Source of the DNA: Sinonovacula constricta
Taxonomy: Eukaryota > Mollusca > Bivalvia > Cardiida > Solecurtidae
Assembly (NCBI GenBank): GCA_007844125.1
Contig: CM017568.1
Span: forward strand, 5,290,685 to 5,354,684
Length of the DNA stretch: 64,000 nt
Reading direction: 5' to 3'
Shown: one piece after another, positions 48,855 through 63,250 of the stretch
How positions within the stretch are numbered: the first letter of the stretch is position 1
How the letters are laid out: each line of letters begins with the position of its first letter
Program-made: the position numbers and the translations under genes
Notes under the pieces: generated by a model
Databases searched by the model: none
What the model was told of the DNA's origin: nothing
What the model saw: only the letters and a program-made list of their open reading frames with translations

Positions 48855-49045
48855 CTTATTATTGTGTCCCATTAAACAACCTGTCTGTTACCTGGGGGAG
48901 GTGTTCATTTAAAGCACAGTACTGCTTCACTGTGAACAGCATTCCATGAACACCAGGCCCAGTCATACTATCCTGACACAGGGCTTATAAGTCAGAGAGC
49001 TGCCCTTATATGTGCATATATGAGTGAAAGCAAGGGACTAGTGAA
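48855..49045 (-). mobile_element. SINE body, 'cctggcatgatacc' family
   Basis: 'cctgtctgttacctggggga', 'gctgcccttatatgtgcata', 'catgaacaccaggcccagtc' and 'ctatcctgacacagggctta' match the order in 41195-41522. Confidence 0.6.
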
Positions 49046-49189
49046 TGGTCCTAGACAATGTGCAAACAAAATCATGCAATGTTATCAGTAAAATTAAAGA
49101 GATGGGAACAATGGTGAACTACAGCACAAGATAAGGCAGATTGCAATCATAACAAGACCAAAATGTGAAGATCTGATACTGGGGATGGG

Positions 49190-49445
49190 ATATTTTTCAA
49201 GCTAAATCCTTTCTTTCTCCTCATATCCCCATATACCATGTACCCATTAATATTGTCCTAATGCAACGTTACCAATATGTACCAATACTACAGGGCTAAA
49301 TCCTTTATTTCTCCACCAAACCCTATATACCTGGTACTCATTAGAATCATCTCAATGTGACAATTCAAATGTGTACTTTACAAACAGGCTAAGTGCTTTA
49401 TGCCTTCCCCCGAACACTTTATACCTGGTACATATTAGACTCCCT
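49190..49445. repeat. 'ctaaatcctttatttctcc' tandem repeat, about 3 copies
   Basis: Successive worn units share 'gctaaatcctttctttctcc', 'ccctatatacctggtactca' and 'ttagaatcatctcaatgtga'. The same tandem family recurs at 56790-57095. Confidence 0.65.
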
Positions 49446-50365
49446 CAATAGGACAAATCTATTCAGTACCATCAAAATGAATGGTTGGAAAAATGTGGCT
49501 AGTCTGCCCACTCAGTACCACTCCACTTATCTCAACTTTTTTAATACAGATATCACAAAGAACCAGATGCAGGGCTGGACCACACAACATGATGCAGCAC
49601 CTGAATAATTATATAGCTAACTCAACATTTTTCACTAAGAAATAAAAACAAAAAATAGTCTGAAAAATGTAAGATTTATTTATTCAAAACATTCTAAATA
49701 GACTGCATTATTTAAGAATTTTCATGAAAAAATAAATTAGTACAAAATTTCCTCATTTTGATACACCCATTACCCCATTATAGTGTACCTGTCCAGATGG
49801 TTATACACCTGTCCAGTATACTTTCACTGGTTAACCTAGTTTTCAAGCTGTTTAACAATTTAAAATATCTCACACAAGGAGTGTAAATTGCCCTTGTACT
49901 AACAATTTTAATCTTAGACAGCTTGCAATAAACATTGTTTTTGACATACCGGAATGCACAACAGCCTGAGAAATGTTTAAACATTACATCCCGCAAACTT
50001 AAACAGTCAACTAATTAATATAGGTTAATTTGCTCTTAAGTCCTCAATTTTTGACAATTTAAAATGCCTTTCTGACACAAAAAAGATGGATTTTCTTTAC
50101 CATAGTACACTTGTTACAATGTAAATAAATGGGCATAGTTATCTGGCATGAGAATGCAATACAATCATTTTATTGCCTGATAAGCCACTTAGGCTTTAGA
50201 TAAAGGGTGTCAAGCAAGCTTCTGTATGATTCAGAGCAGTCTCATAAGAGACCTGCAAGCACCTGTCAGACATAGAGAGGAAGAAAAACATATGTTGACA
50301 TAGAATGGGTTTCTAACCTGCTGAAATGTGTGATGGATATACCTAACAAAACAGCATATTATTGT
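49446..50365. other. Intron; nothing recognised
   Basis: AT-rich sequence with no supported exon or repeat. Confidence 0.45.
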
Positions 50366-50665
50366 TACTATTTTCATCAATATCATCATCATCATCATCA
50401 CAGTCATCTTTAATGCTTCACCATTATAGATAATCATCATTATCATCATAACATCATCATCATCATGGTCATTTTTAATGCTTAACCATTATAGATAATC
50501 ATCATCATCATCATCATCATGGTCATCTTTAATGCTTCACCATTATTCATCATCATCATAATATCAACATCATTATCATCATCATTATAATACCATCTCC
50601 ATGATGATCTTTAATGCTTCATTATTATAAATCATCATTATAACATCATCATGGTAATCTTAAAT
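50366..50665. repeat. ATC microsatellite with a ~65-bp higher-order unit
   Basis: catcatcatcat tracts alternate with 'tggtcatctttaatgcttca' + 'ccattatagataatc', repeated about four to five times. Confidence 0.9.
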
Positions 50666-53600
50666 GCTTCAGCAGGAAGCAATCCAACCAAATATCGCAT
50701 AAAATATTTCTCATACTGTTTTGGTGGTCTCCGGACCAGGCATTTTGATTTGTTTATTGCTTGAGTTTAGCCCCTGTCTATGTGGTTAACTTCAGTCAAA
50801 AGCACAAACTTCAATGGACCACAAACTTACCAAAAACTTCAATGGATCATTCCTGCAGTTTGTATTTCAATACCTCCCCTATGGAGAGAGTGACAGTTTT
50901 TCATACTTAGGTCAAGTACTCACAAACAGTACAACAACCAAACAGTTGTTTGTATAGCAAAGTAGTTCATTGTTCATCATGTTCACAACTGCCTTGATTG
51001 GATAAACTGACTTGTGTAAATAGACTTGACTGACAGTTCAGGAGCTGTCTGTTGAAGAGGTCTTCCAGATGACTTAGAGAACATTTTTGTGGCTTTGCCT
51101 CCATTCATTACAGCAGGAGGTCCCTATATTTACCCTATTTTGTTGATGTGACTGGTATACAATAATGTGGATCTTGATTATTCATGCCAATGATCATTGT
51201 TATCTAGATATCAGTTTGTTATATTTATCTAATTTGAAGGCCCTGAATAATAAGAACAGTAGTATTGCAACTTTATCCCCACTGTTATGACTGATTCTGC
51301 TTTGATACCTTCTTTTCAGCCATCTTGGAATATTTAAAGGAATATTACGGTAATGAAAACAGCTCTTAAAAGGAATATCATGGTAATAAAATTTATTTGA
51401 TATGCTTTCATTCTGTAGGCAGATGCAACATCTTAAAGTTATAAATTGCATTTGTGCATAGGTAATGAGCAAAAACTTTAAACATCTGAGAAAATAAGCA
51501 CTACACACATGATGGGCCATTGGCAAACTTCCTTCTGATGAGACTTTGATGTGCAATCCACTTTCTATGGTGTTTTATGACAGTCAAAAGTTACATGACT
51601 TATTTGCATTTACCTTGTTTGCCTTTGTAAATAAATATCTGTGAAAATTTTGATAGGACCTTTTCTTATTTACCTATTATGAATGATTTGAAAGCTTAAA
51701 TTACTGATTATTTGACCCTTCAAATTACACATACTGGCAAAGAAAGAAATACAAAAATGTCTATTTAACAGCAAATATATAAACAATACAGTTGTGATGA
51801 AAATTGAATCTTATTTAATTTTATTTAGACCCAAACAATCCATATGACAAGATCAATATGAATTTGAAATATTTTCACCTAAAGAATACTATTTTCTTCT
51901 CAATGTTGACACAGAAAATAGTAATTCATAACACAGGTAACTTAAGTACATGAACAAGACGTCAATTTGGCCCACTTAAACCACTAGGCATTTAGTGCTT
52001 CTAACAGAAATTGAATAATTGACTGAATGTGTATCTCATACTACAGATTTCACATTAGCAGGTTAAATAGTTCTTTAGCTACAAACACAGCCAATATTTT
52101 TTCTTCCTATCATAATTATGGCATAAAACCTGACTTGATTAAGAACAATGAGAGAGGAACTACTTTAGTTATAATGCTTATTTTTTTAGCTTGCTAACCC
52201 CAAAGTAATCACACAAAGACAAATAGCGCAGTTCCAGACCAGCCCAGTCCTGTGGGTCCAGTTTATTAAAATATTTAGCAAAACATAGTATAATAAGAGT
52301 TAGCTCATGAAAAAGCAGGTGCAAAATGTGTTTTTTCAGCATCATCCCACTACATTCATGTAAAGATAAACCACACCATACATTTTCCATTTTTCTGGCA
52401 CTCTATGATTTCATCTTAAGAAGACCTATAATCACATTTACTTTTTTTCTAGCAGTCACTGATTCCTAAGTTTATATTTTGTGTCTGCCTTCTGTATACA
52501 AACAAATTCATAAAGAGAGATATGGAAATCTGTCTCCATGGCAACCGAATATATATTATGGCACAAACATAGTATTTATGTGTGTTATAGTTCACAGTAA
52601 ATAAATGTGTCTATATGTTTATGTTTGTTAGTACATATAAATAACATCCATGTCTGGCAAACAAATACACTGAGAGAAAAGAGACTGTCCTAGAATTGCC
52701 AGCTAGCACACAAAATCCTTTTTTCATGGTTACTTTTTTTTTTTTTTTTAAAATGTTACATCCGCACAACTTAAGTTATAATTGCAACCTTCAGAAAGGA
52801 TTATGGGTGGATAAAGAGCCCCTGATGTACATTTTTAGTTCAATTTCGAATAGTTAGAGCAAAGCTCTCAAAAGCACTTTTGGAGCAGCATAAGTTTTAC
52901 ATTGCAAGCAATTAAAGGTATTCAAATAATGGTCACTTTAAATTATTCCATGGTAAAACGATTGCACAATGCACTGGAAAGCAGGCAAGTCTTAAGTTGT
53001 AAAATATCCACCTCTTCTAAATATCAATTATTCATCAGGTCAGAAGTTATAACACAGTCACAAAAATTTGATTTTAGAAACTATAATATAAAACATACAA
53101 TGCTTTCCACATGATTGCACTTTAACTTAAATAAGGCTCGTGTTACTGGACGTGACCAAAATAACTGAGTTCAGAATTAACTGCCAGTAATTTATTTCAT
53201 CAAAACTACACCCCTGTGATCTAAATCTGAATGCCGATTACAAAACTGGTATAATCGCTGAGGGCAGCAATGTTCCGCATCGGATATCGTATATATCTCA
53301 GCCTAGTATATAATGCATAGTCAGTGGAACACTCGTCCTAATAACATGTTTCTCTGTCCGTCTGCTCCTTTTCTTTAGTCACTGATATTCCTGCACTGCC
53401 TTGTTTATTTACAAATCTGCATTTCATGTATATCTGCACAAGACAATATAATTACTTGGGCATCTCGTTTAAACAGATAACAACATTAATGTTAACATAA
53501 TATTTGAAGCATGGATGGACACAATTAATGCATCTAGTCTCAGTCGATATATATATTTGTTTCTGTACATGCTCTTCTTTTTTCCAGGCAAGAAGAATGG

Positions 53601-54160
53601 TCAAGGGTAGTCAAGGTCATGAAATGTCATTCGTGCTTCCTTAATTCAGCTTTCACATAACTTTGGATGCAGTTGCCAGTGACACCACTGAAATGAAACT
53701 TCACACAGAAATGTTTGTACCATCACTGGCTTTTAAAATCATGCACTGTGAGACAGTGAAGTCTTAGCCTGATAATAACAAACACATCAGGCAAATAGTG
53801 CTGGTTCAGGTAAGTCAGCTCAAATAGGGAACAGTCTGATCAGGATCTACACTATTTGCTGCAGTCTCCAGCAATATCTGTCATTACTTTTGCATGCAGT
53901 CTGTAAGGAAGTATTCAGATTCTGTGTGTCTTAGTAATTAATGTAAAATGATATAAGTTAACTTGACAGCTCTAACAGCAATATAGATATAATTTTGAAC
54001 TTTACTAGTTTAACAGTTGAAGACAAAGACAAAACTAAATGTCCATAAATAATTGGCTACCACTTTAAAATCTGTTATCACGACTCTATGGTGCTTATAT
54101 TCACCTGCATGAAATGTAGGCTCTGTTCAGTTCAACAATTTATTGCATTAAAACACATGG
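50666..54160. other. Intron; mostly unique, one interspersed repeat
   Basis: A plus-oriented 'gatcagacagctcccag' copy lies at about 53780-53900 ('cagtctgatcaggatctaca' + 'ctatttgctgcagtctcc'). The 118-codon minus frame at 51200-51556 and smaller frames have no recognisable domain or splice support. A poly-T run lies at 52736-52749. Confidence 0.45.
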
Positions 54161-54163
54161 TGC

Positions 54164-54256
54164 TTTACAGCAGGACAAAATACATGTATAAATATTACAG
54201 CAGGACAAAATACATGTATAAATATTAAAGCAGGACAAAATACATGTATAAATTGA
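54164..54256. repeat. 30-bp minisatellite, 3 copies
   Basis: 'acagcaggacaaaatacatg' + 'tataaatatt' is repeated three times nearly perfectly. Confidence 0.95.
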
Positions 54257-55499
54257 CAAAAGGCAAAGGACATTGAATTTTCTGAGCAAGAGCAAGTAAA
54301 ATGTAATAATAATCACAATCTCATCTTATCAGCAAAATATTTTAATTCCTTTTGAGATGACTTTCATTAATGAAAGAAACCATCGCTTACAAGGCCAAGT
54401 ATAATAGTGCCTGTTTAAATAAAGAAAGAAATAGCCACATAGTCTACTGCAGCTGTTAAAAAACCTGTCTGAACATTTACATTGGTGCTAACAAATAAAT
54501 ACCAGTTACTCGATATTTTGCAGATCTATAATGTTTGCCTAAGTCTGATAAGGTCACGCTTAGCATGTGTAGAGTTAATGAGGTAATAATTGGTTCCTGC
54601 CTGCAATTACTTCCAGGATGTCCCCAGGCTTAACATATGTTGCAATTCTCACCATCATCTATGTAATTAATTGTTGCCCAAAAACTAAAAAACATTTTTT
54701 TGATCTTCCAAAATTTAGAACCCACTGTATTTTTCGATGTGTTACTGAGGGTTAAGATTAAGAGTGCAATGATGATTCTTATTACATTTGTTGAGATTTG
54801 AGTGACCTAAAATGGGTTTTTCATAAAGTATTTAAGGTTACCTTTAGACTAGATTTGTGGTTGTGCTCAGACAAGTGCTTTTACAATAATAACTAGAAAT
54901 AAACTTAACCAGTAGTACAACTTTAACAATTTTAAAGTACAACTGATTTAAAACCAAGATTACAGCATATCCTGCTACCTGCTAACAAGAAAGTGTAAGA
55001 CTCAGAATGCTGGTCACAAGGATAATAACAATTTAAATTGTGTCAAACATAAGCAACAAGAAGTATTCTTTATAAAACAAAATGCTGATCTAATCAGCCA
55101 TTTTAATATTACTCTACCAACATTGTCTTTTAGTATTTTCTGGCTTTCAGCAACTGATTCTTACACTCTACCTTTCCCACTACCAGAAATATATTTATTG
55201 ATATTAACATTACAATATAATGATTACATCTGTCATTAATAGTAGGTTCCAAAAGAAAACAATATAATGACAAATGTCATATAAAAACAAAAAAAACAAA
55301 AAAACAAGAAGAATTCAAATGAGCAGAGAAAGAGAGTAGTGGGTAAATTATGTACGTAACATGATGGAAAACATCATAACCCTTAGCTTGCTACACTTTG
55401 TTCAAGACACATTGTAAACCTCTTAGCATTGTATGCTGACGAAGTTTTCACAAAGTTTGACACGTGTCAACAGTAAGTGACTTTATCAATAATTCTTGT
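54257..55499. other. Intron; one weak interspersed repeat copy
   Basis: A worn 'gatcagacagctcccag' family copy lies near 54465-54580 ('ataatgtttgcctaagtctg', 'gcttagcatgtgtagagtta'). Nothing else is recognised. Confidence 0.45.
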
Positions 55500-56055
55500 A
55501 GTTTTAAAGATCATGGCCCTACATCATTCACCTGAGTGCCTTACACATAAAGCCTTGGTGTCTGCTTTTTCACAGATCAGAATTTTTTGACCAATCTTGA
55601 TGGAAGGCCACCAAAGGAATACATAAACCCAATATCAAAGCTCTGGCTCTTACAGTTTTCGACAAGAAGTTTCAAACTTTCTGAAAATGGCCAAATCTAA
55701 AGTTTTCCTATATAGCAATATAGGAAAATGGTGATGTCATTGGTGGCCAAGTTATTTGACAGATGTTTTGAACAATCTTGATACAGGCCAAATATCAAGG
55801 TTCTACCACATGCGCCTTCTGACAAGAAGATTTTCAGACATAGCTATATATGGAAAATGGCCACGCCCTTTGTGGCCATGTTTTTTTATGGATCAAAATT
55901 ATTTGCACAACTTTTTCGTTCCCCCTGCCTGCTTAAGCTGCTGAGAAAGTTTGGCTGCATTAGGCACAGCAGTTTCTGAAGAGATGTTGTTTGAAAATGT
56001 TGATGTGTGTGTGACAGCAGACGCCCAACACAGGACTACTTGGGCGATCAAAATA
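55500..56055. repeat. Molluscan interspersed repeat with internal ~200-bp tandem units
   Basis: 'gttttaaagatcatggccct', 'tttttgaccaatcttgatgg', 'gacaagaagtttcaaact', 'gaaaatggccaaa', then a second round 'ttgaacaatcttgatac', 'ctgacaagaagattttcaga', 'gaaaatggccacgccctttg'. It ends near 'agcagacgcccaacacagg'. Typical of dispersed repeats in bivalves. Confidence 0.6.
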
Positions 56056-56164
56056 GAAATGTGTTTTTTCTTTCTTTAACATGAAACCATTTGAGGCACA
56101 CATATCAAACAGGGAACCATTGGGGCTGGGTTATAGTGTCAATATAGGGATAAAGTCTGATTTA

Positions 56165-56345
56165 ATTGTTTTGCTTTTTGTTACATCGCACCAACACAAT
56201 TAGGGTCATATAGATGATGTTCAGCTAATTATTGTAGAGGAAGATCCCAGGCTTATGTCTGAGTAGAACTACTGGCACACCGTAAGTCAACTGGAAAACC
56301 GTTCCACATGAAACTTCTCACCCTGACCAGGATTCAAAGTTCTTG
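56165..56345 (-). mobile_element. tRNA-derived SINE body (RUDI/BivaMD-like)
   Basis: Minus strand: 'gaatcctggtcagggtgaga', 'agtttcatgtggaacggttt', 'tccagttgacttacggtgtg', 'ccagtagttctactcagaca', 'taagcctgggatcttcctct' and tail 'ttggtgcgatgtaacaaaaa'. The tRNA-like head is lost. It is the best body copy in the window. Confidence 0.7.
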
Positions 56346-56789
56346 ATTCTTAATAACACTCTAAGAGTATTAATGGTCATAAAAAATTTGGTAAAGAGTA
56401 ATGCAGCCCAAGAAAAAAAAAATTGGTTACAACTTATATGTTATTAATCTTGTTTGTTAAGAACTTTATTTAAGTAGAAACATGGTGCAAGGTAGTAAGT
56501 ACATTTATTTGAAGTTCTTTTCAGGGTTTTAGATGAGTGTCCCAATAGTTTACTGATTTACAGTATATACATGGTATCACTCATAAAGAATATATATATT
56601 TAATCATTTTTGTCATTTTGGACAATCACTGTGAACATCCTAGTCTTCATCAAGTATATCCATCATATTTAACCCTCACTTTCATTCTAGGAAAGCGACC
56701 AATGAACCAGATTACACTCATTAACAAGATCAAGACTATCACAGAAGAATACTCTCTGACAAGCCTTAGCTTGATGTTCTAAGATATAG

Positions 56790-57095
56790 GCATATGTCCC
56801 TTCAGAATGCATTAAACCTTGATGAAAAAAAGTTTTTCTAAAGTTTAATCCTTTATTTCTAAAGTTACATTCTTTATTTCTGATGGTAAATCCTTTCTTT
56901 TCCAATGCTAAATTCTTTATTTCTGTATGTATCTATACTGTAGGGCAAATACTTTATTTGTTCTCCCAACCCTATATACCAGGTACTCAGTTGAGGTGAC
57001 TCAATTTTTAACCTTCAATATGAATACTTTTGGGCCAAATCCTCAATTTCTCTGACAAACCTTGTTAATCGTGTACACATAAGAATCTTCTATAA
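56790..57095. repeat. Second locus of the 'ctaaatcctttatttct' tandem repeat
   Basis: Short units 'taatcctttatttctaaagt' near 56845-56935 pass into longer ones ('ctgtagggcaaatactttat', 'ccctatataccaggtactca', 'gggccaaatcctcaatttct') that match 49190-49445. Confidence 0.65.
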
Positions 57096-60000
57096 GAAGT
57101 GTGGGATAAATTAACTTCACAAAATATGAGATTAACTTTTATACCAGTAAATTGTGAGAGGGACATTTCAACAATGTTTAGAACTGACCAGAGATCAGAC
57201 AATGTTGAGATATATATGCGCTTTACCCAGATGAGATTTTCTCTTTTTTTTCCTACAGTCTATATATATTCTGTATACAGCAGATTAGATTGTCTACATT
57301 TTTTAGAAAGCTTAGCTATTTTTTATCAGTGTTTCTCCTGCAAGTGTTATAGAGTTTCTATATAATGGAAGTCCCATTCTGGGTAAGTTTCCTAACTTTT
57401 TCAGACTTGATTACAAGAGCAGAAGTGAGTCTCGACATTTCAAACAGATCATTCACAAAAATGATAAAATGCACTCTTTGATGTTATTCTGTAGGCAAAA
57501 TATGAAAAATATTTAATCTTTTGGTCTTTGCGAAAATGGTATAAAATTGCTTCATCAACATATTTGCATGACCAGGTAGTTATGCAAGGTTATGCCTAAA
57601 AGAAATGCTTTCAATATGTACAAAGATGAGCTATGCATATTGTATTGTATATCTTGTATAAATTTTTCAAGGATGTCTAAGATCTTATACTCCTTCTTTA
57701 TGTTGCCATCCTCCTCCTCCTCATGAGCATATTTTCCTCATTATCACCATTATCATCCTACTCATTATTATCATCATATATGTAGGACTATGCAAAAGAA
57801 ACAACCAAGACATGTTCCAAAACTTCAAACAAATCATAGGCCTAACAAAAAACACAACACCGTCCTGGATTTCCAAGTATATACACATAAAAATCATCAA
57901 CTTCATTATTTACAGTCACATAGAAACATCTTCTTCCTTATTTACAGTCACATAAAAATCATCTACTGCCTTATTTATTGGGACTTCTTATTATCTTAAT
58001 TGGATGTTATTATCGAAGGGAGATAACTCCCAGTAGTTTATCAGAGAAGAATGTAGTATAGCCTCACACTAGCAAAACAAACAGTGAATATGTCTCACAC
58101 ATTGTATATTTATGTTTATATGGTCTTCCTACAGGGCATCCAAGATCTGCGGTTTTGGCCAGTCATTGGGACCAGTTATTGAATATTACTATGCTTTAAG
58201 AGAGTATCTTTACACATAACATGTGTTCATGTGGTCAGTTATTACTAAAAGCATGTTATTATAAAAATGGTGTCATTTTTATACTATTTTACTATTGTTT
58301 TACGTGACTTCAAAATAATTAAATTTGTCTCAATCAGAAATTTGTGTCAGGGCAGTCACCATAATGAAGTTCAACTGCATTTTATCTGGGGTATTCTTGC
58401 ATTAAAAGTTGCTCAGCTCTACAAAAATGATTATAAAAAAGGGACAAACATGTCTTCATTAACAAGTATAACCGTCAGATGTTCATTAATGTTTAGAAAT
58501 TTAAAAAGTAAAAATAGCTTGTTTGCATGGAAGTTACAAACATAGAATAAATACAAATAAACATAAAAAAACCCCAACCATTTGCAGAATTAGGACGCGT
58601 ATGTTGAGAACGTGTAAATCACGGAACTTCTGAAATTCGGAACACCTCGTCCATTTTCGCTAGCCTATTCTCTAGCTAGAACGAGAATGTCTGAGGACAT
58701 CAGCTCGCATGTGCAAAATTTTTTTCAATGATTATGTTTATCTGTGTAATGTATAAGAATTTAAAAAACAATTTTTGTGCCTTAAAACAATTTGTGCAAA
58801 AAGTCACTACAGCCGACATATATCCCTGAAGATGCAATGACCTAATATCACCTTGAATATGTCTTTTGGCCTTAATTTTTTGCACACGATTTAGTGTATG
58901 TCAGTAAACTGGTGACTTTTGATTAAAGAACAAAAACAAATAATTTTTAATTTAAGGTGTAGACAAGGGAATGGGACAGACAATTGGACAGTGTGATTGG
59001 TGTATGCCCACTCTTTGGGAGTATAAAAAAACATGTTTGAATTGCTATTTTTATACAACAAACATAAATGGTCTTTGTTTAAATATGCTGTTTTTATTGT
59101 CCTTGTACTGCTGGTGAGTTTACTTTAATAAATAACATAAACTGTGACAACTAAAGTCAGGACAGGACCATGACATCCTGCATTTACTAGTTAAAAGGAA
59201 GAACTTAAAAAAAAAAAAAAGTTTAGAAATTCCAATGCATTGTAGGTCAGCTGGAAGACCGCTTAAAAAATGTAAATGTGAGTGTTTTTACATCTTTAAA
59301 AAATCTATAAATCAATTAAGATGTATATTCTTAAACAATCTGTACAAACTGTGTATTAAACAAAAATATGTCAACAATATAATAAGTATAACACAACAAT
59401 GAAACAGTAACTTACATCACTGATGAGAGACACTCACAACCAGAAAAACTAACAAAAAAACAGTAAACTTTCTCAGGCAAGGGAAGCAACTGTATAAACA
59501 TATCTATTCAGTATATCAAAGGTTTTCTCCCTTGGTTGATTTTCATGCCTATTCATGCTATCTGTAGATGCAATGAAATATATGTCTCTTTCATATTAAG
59601 TGACTTTTGCTCTTAATTTGTAATATTTAATAGCCCCTCAAATCTTAGCTATGCTAGAACAAGGAAATTAAAAAGCCATTTATAAGACAAAAAGTAGCAA
59701 ATCCATGCCTTGAATTCAGTGATAAATGTTATCAGCATTGTTTAATTGTTTCTAACCTATTGATAATCACGATTTAGAGTCATAAACACAATGCTAAATA
59801 AATAACCCTTTTACTTTTTTACTGACTTTAAAACAATTAAAATCATTATCAGCCCTAACCAACTGTTGTCAACATAAGGATTGTTTTCACCATACATTTA
59901 TACACCTCGAGTTTAAAAGGATTGTCACCTGTTTCAAGCATATACACAATTTACCATATTCTCAACATTTTTTCAGGCATTGGGCATATAATGGTTTAAT

Positions 60001-61580
60001 CATTATTGTGGAGAGACTGTAAGCCAGTATTTCAAAATCATTTTGGATGATCTGCTTTGGATGTTTTGGTGGCAAACAAAACACCACAAAACACACCCAA
60101 AAATATGATTCCAAGGGACAATATTTTAAACAGAGAGTGTTTCAGTCTGTGTGTTCAAAGCACAACAAAGTATCTAAAACAGTGACAGAAACTAAGCCTC
60201 TGCTTTAATAATGCTGCTAAAAATACAATCCTGCTTTAAATATTTAAAACTGAATTGGTAAGTGCAACAAATGTAGAAGTAATTGTGTATCACCTCTTCT
60301 GGACCCTAGTCTTTCTTTAACTCTATAACTGTAAGCCCCAATGTCATAGCAAGATCCCTATAACACTCTTTAGAATTACTTTGAAAAGTTTCACGGAAGA
60401 TTAACACCATAGCTGGCTCATTTTGGTAAGAGGGGATTTGGGCTGAGAGGTTGCTAGGCAGTTAAATGAATAGCTTCCTTAGCTACCAGCTTGAAACATG
60501 TTTCAACAGTAACCTGTTTAGCAAGAATTTACAGTGTAGTTCCAGATCAGCCAGGTATCACAATGCTACTGAGTTTCTATGAATGTTGTCTTCTATATGC
60601 ATTAAGCTGTCAGAAGAAAAGTTAAGAAAAGTATACATTATAAGCAACTGTAACAGATTAAGGGTACAATACACCAGGTAAGCATGCTAAAGCTATTTGT
60701 AGAAGCACAGCTGGAATCATTAAACCCTTAACCCACCATATTTGTCAGAAAGGCTGTATTAGTTGCTGTTTAATTTCCTGACAATTGCATGCATAGGTAA
60801 CAAGACAGGTTTTGGATTTATCAGCAAAAAGTGTAGATTCTAATCAGGCTGGTCCTAGCAGGGAACAGGTAGATCTGGATCAACACTATTTGTCTAAGCC
60901 TAAATGTTTCATGCTCAGCATACTAAGGGTTTGAGACAAGCCTTATAGTAGCAGTTGCACCTGGGCTGAAATGTTCACTGGGTCTTGGGTCATGACTGAG
61001 ATAAATATACATTATATACATTTTGTTGATGTGAACTGTTTTTTATGGAAGATACAAAAATAGGCTATAAGATGTTAATGGCTTTTTAAAGATACATAAA
61101 TCTGAACAAAAATGAGTGTCGCCTGTATGTTTCTTAGACATGATTATATTTACAAGTTAATAAAACTGATGTGGATTGTAGTAAGTTTTGACTTCTCTGC
61201 TACATACAAACAGTTTAATCACAGCAGATGTTGGTTGACAATTTTTTTAATATAGTTTGTTGCTTATAATTAGATATCAGCTTCTGGCAAAGACTTGGAT
61301 ATACTAGTAAGGTCTAATAACTTTACTAAGATAAATCCAAAAGAATGTAAATGGTTTTTATGAAAACTTAGCTTTTTTTTTTATTCTAAGAGAAGATAAA
61401 ACTTTTTATACAAGTATTAATATGGCTATTAAGATGTGAAAAGAATAAAAAGAAAGTAAAGAGGGATAGATGTTATCTCAGATTTGGTGCTTGACAGATG
61501 AATCAGACAGTTTACAAACAGAAACATTTCAGTCAGCCCAGAAAATGTATATATGTTTATGTTTTCTAACAGAAAGCAAA
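57096..61580. other. Intron next to the WW1 exon; no gene recognised
   Basis: Contains a short ATC/CTC tract (57708-57780) and plus-oriented 'gatcagacagctcccag' copies near 60490-60560 and 60780-60930 ('tagattctaatcaggctggt', 'agatctggatcaacactatt', 'catgctcagcatactaaggg'). Small frames on both strands near 57099-57999 and 58267-58545 have no domain or splice evidence. Confidence 0.45.
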
Positions 61581-61629
61581 TTTGTTTAATAAGTACACAC
61601 TAAACAATACACAGAATGATGTCCACTTA

Positions 61630-62375
<746 letters not shown>

Positions 62376-63095
62376 AAGAAACGTGGCCATGCCACAAGAC
62401 CAGGTTTTCAAAGATTTAACAAATCCAATCCCAAGCTAGGTCTTAATGCAAACTTGCTATATCCAAAGTTTCAGCAAGATTGGTTTATCCAAACTTAAAT
62501 TATTAACCGGAAACTCTTTTCTATTTTTAGTAACAGTGACATTGACCTTGACCTGAATGGCTCCTAATCCAATCCCAAGCTAAGTTTGCACATACTCTAC
62601 CTACAAAAAAATTCAGTAAAATACCTCCATTTTAACACATATTATTAAGCGGAAACTGTTTTTCTATTTTTAGTAACAGTGACCTTGACCTTGTTCTGAC
62701 TGGCCCCAAATCAAATCCCAATCTAGGTCTTCATGAAAGCTTGCTATATCTTAAGTTTCAGCAAGATTGGTTGATTTGAACTGAAGTTATTGACTGGAAA
62801 CTTTTTCTATTTTTAGTAACAGTGACCTTGACCTTGATCCGACTAGCAACTATCCAATCCAGAGCTAGGTCTTCATGCAAGCTTGCTATAACTAAGGTTT
62901 CAGCAAGATAAGTTTATCCAAACTAAAGTTATTGACCGGAAACTGTTTTTCTGTTTCTAGTAACAGTGACCTTGACCAGACTGGCCCAAAATCCAATTTC
63001 AAGCTAGGTCTTCATGCAAGCTTGCAGTATCCAAAGTTTCAGCAAGATTGATTTGTCCAAATTGAAATTATTGATCTGAAACCCTCTGTCTGATG
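62376..63095. repeat. ~141-bp tandem repeat, about 5 copies
   Basis: 'aagtttcagcaagattggtt' recurs at about 62467, 62754, 62895 and 63035, spaced 287, 141 and 140 bp; the missing copy is a diverged unit near 62560-62640. Each unit also carries 'taacagtgaccttgacctt', 'gctaggtcttcatgcaagct' and 'ttattgaccggaaact'. This motif set is common in bivalve repeats. Confidence 0.85.
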
Positions 63096-63129
63096 CTGTC
63101 CCCCTACACACCTGCCCGCCCGCTCTGGA

Positions 63130-63250
63130 ACTTGTGATGTGAGTGTAACAACTGTAAAGCTAAAGACTTTTGTCTAGGTAGAACCAATGTAGCACAACAG
63201 GCTAGCTGGAAAACCTCCCTTCTTGAAACTGCTTGCTCTGACCGATTGCT
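63130..63250 (-). mobile_element. SINE body fragment (RUDI/BivaMD-like)
   Basis: The minus strand has 'caatcggtcagagcaagcag', 'tttcaagaagggaggttttc', 'cagctagcctgttgtgctac' and 'attggttctacctagacaaa'. Head and tail are missing. Confidence 0.55.

Noticed and set aside
51200..51556. 118-codon minus frame as a nested gene
   Set aside because: No recognisable domain, no splice sites in context, and base composition is like the surrounding intron.
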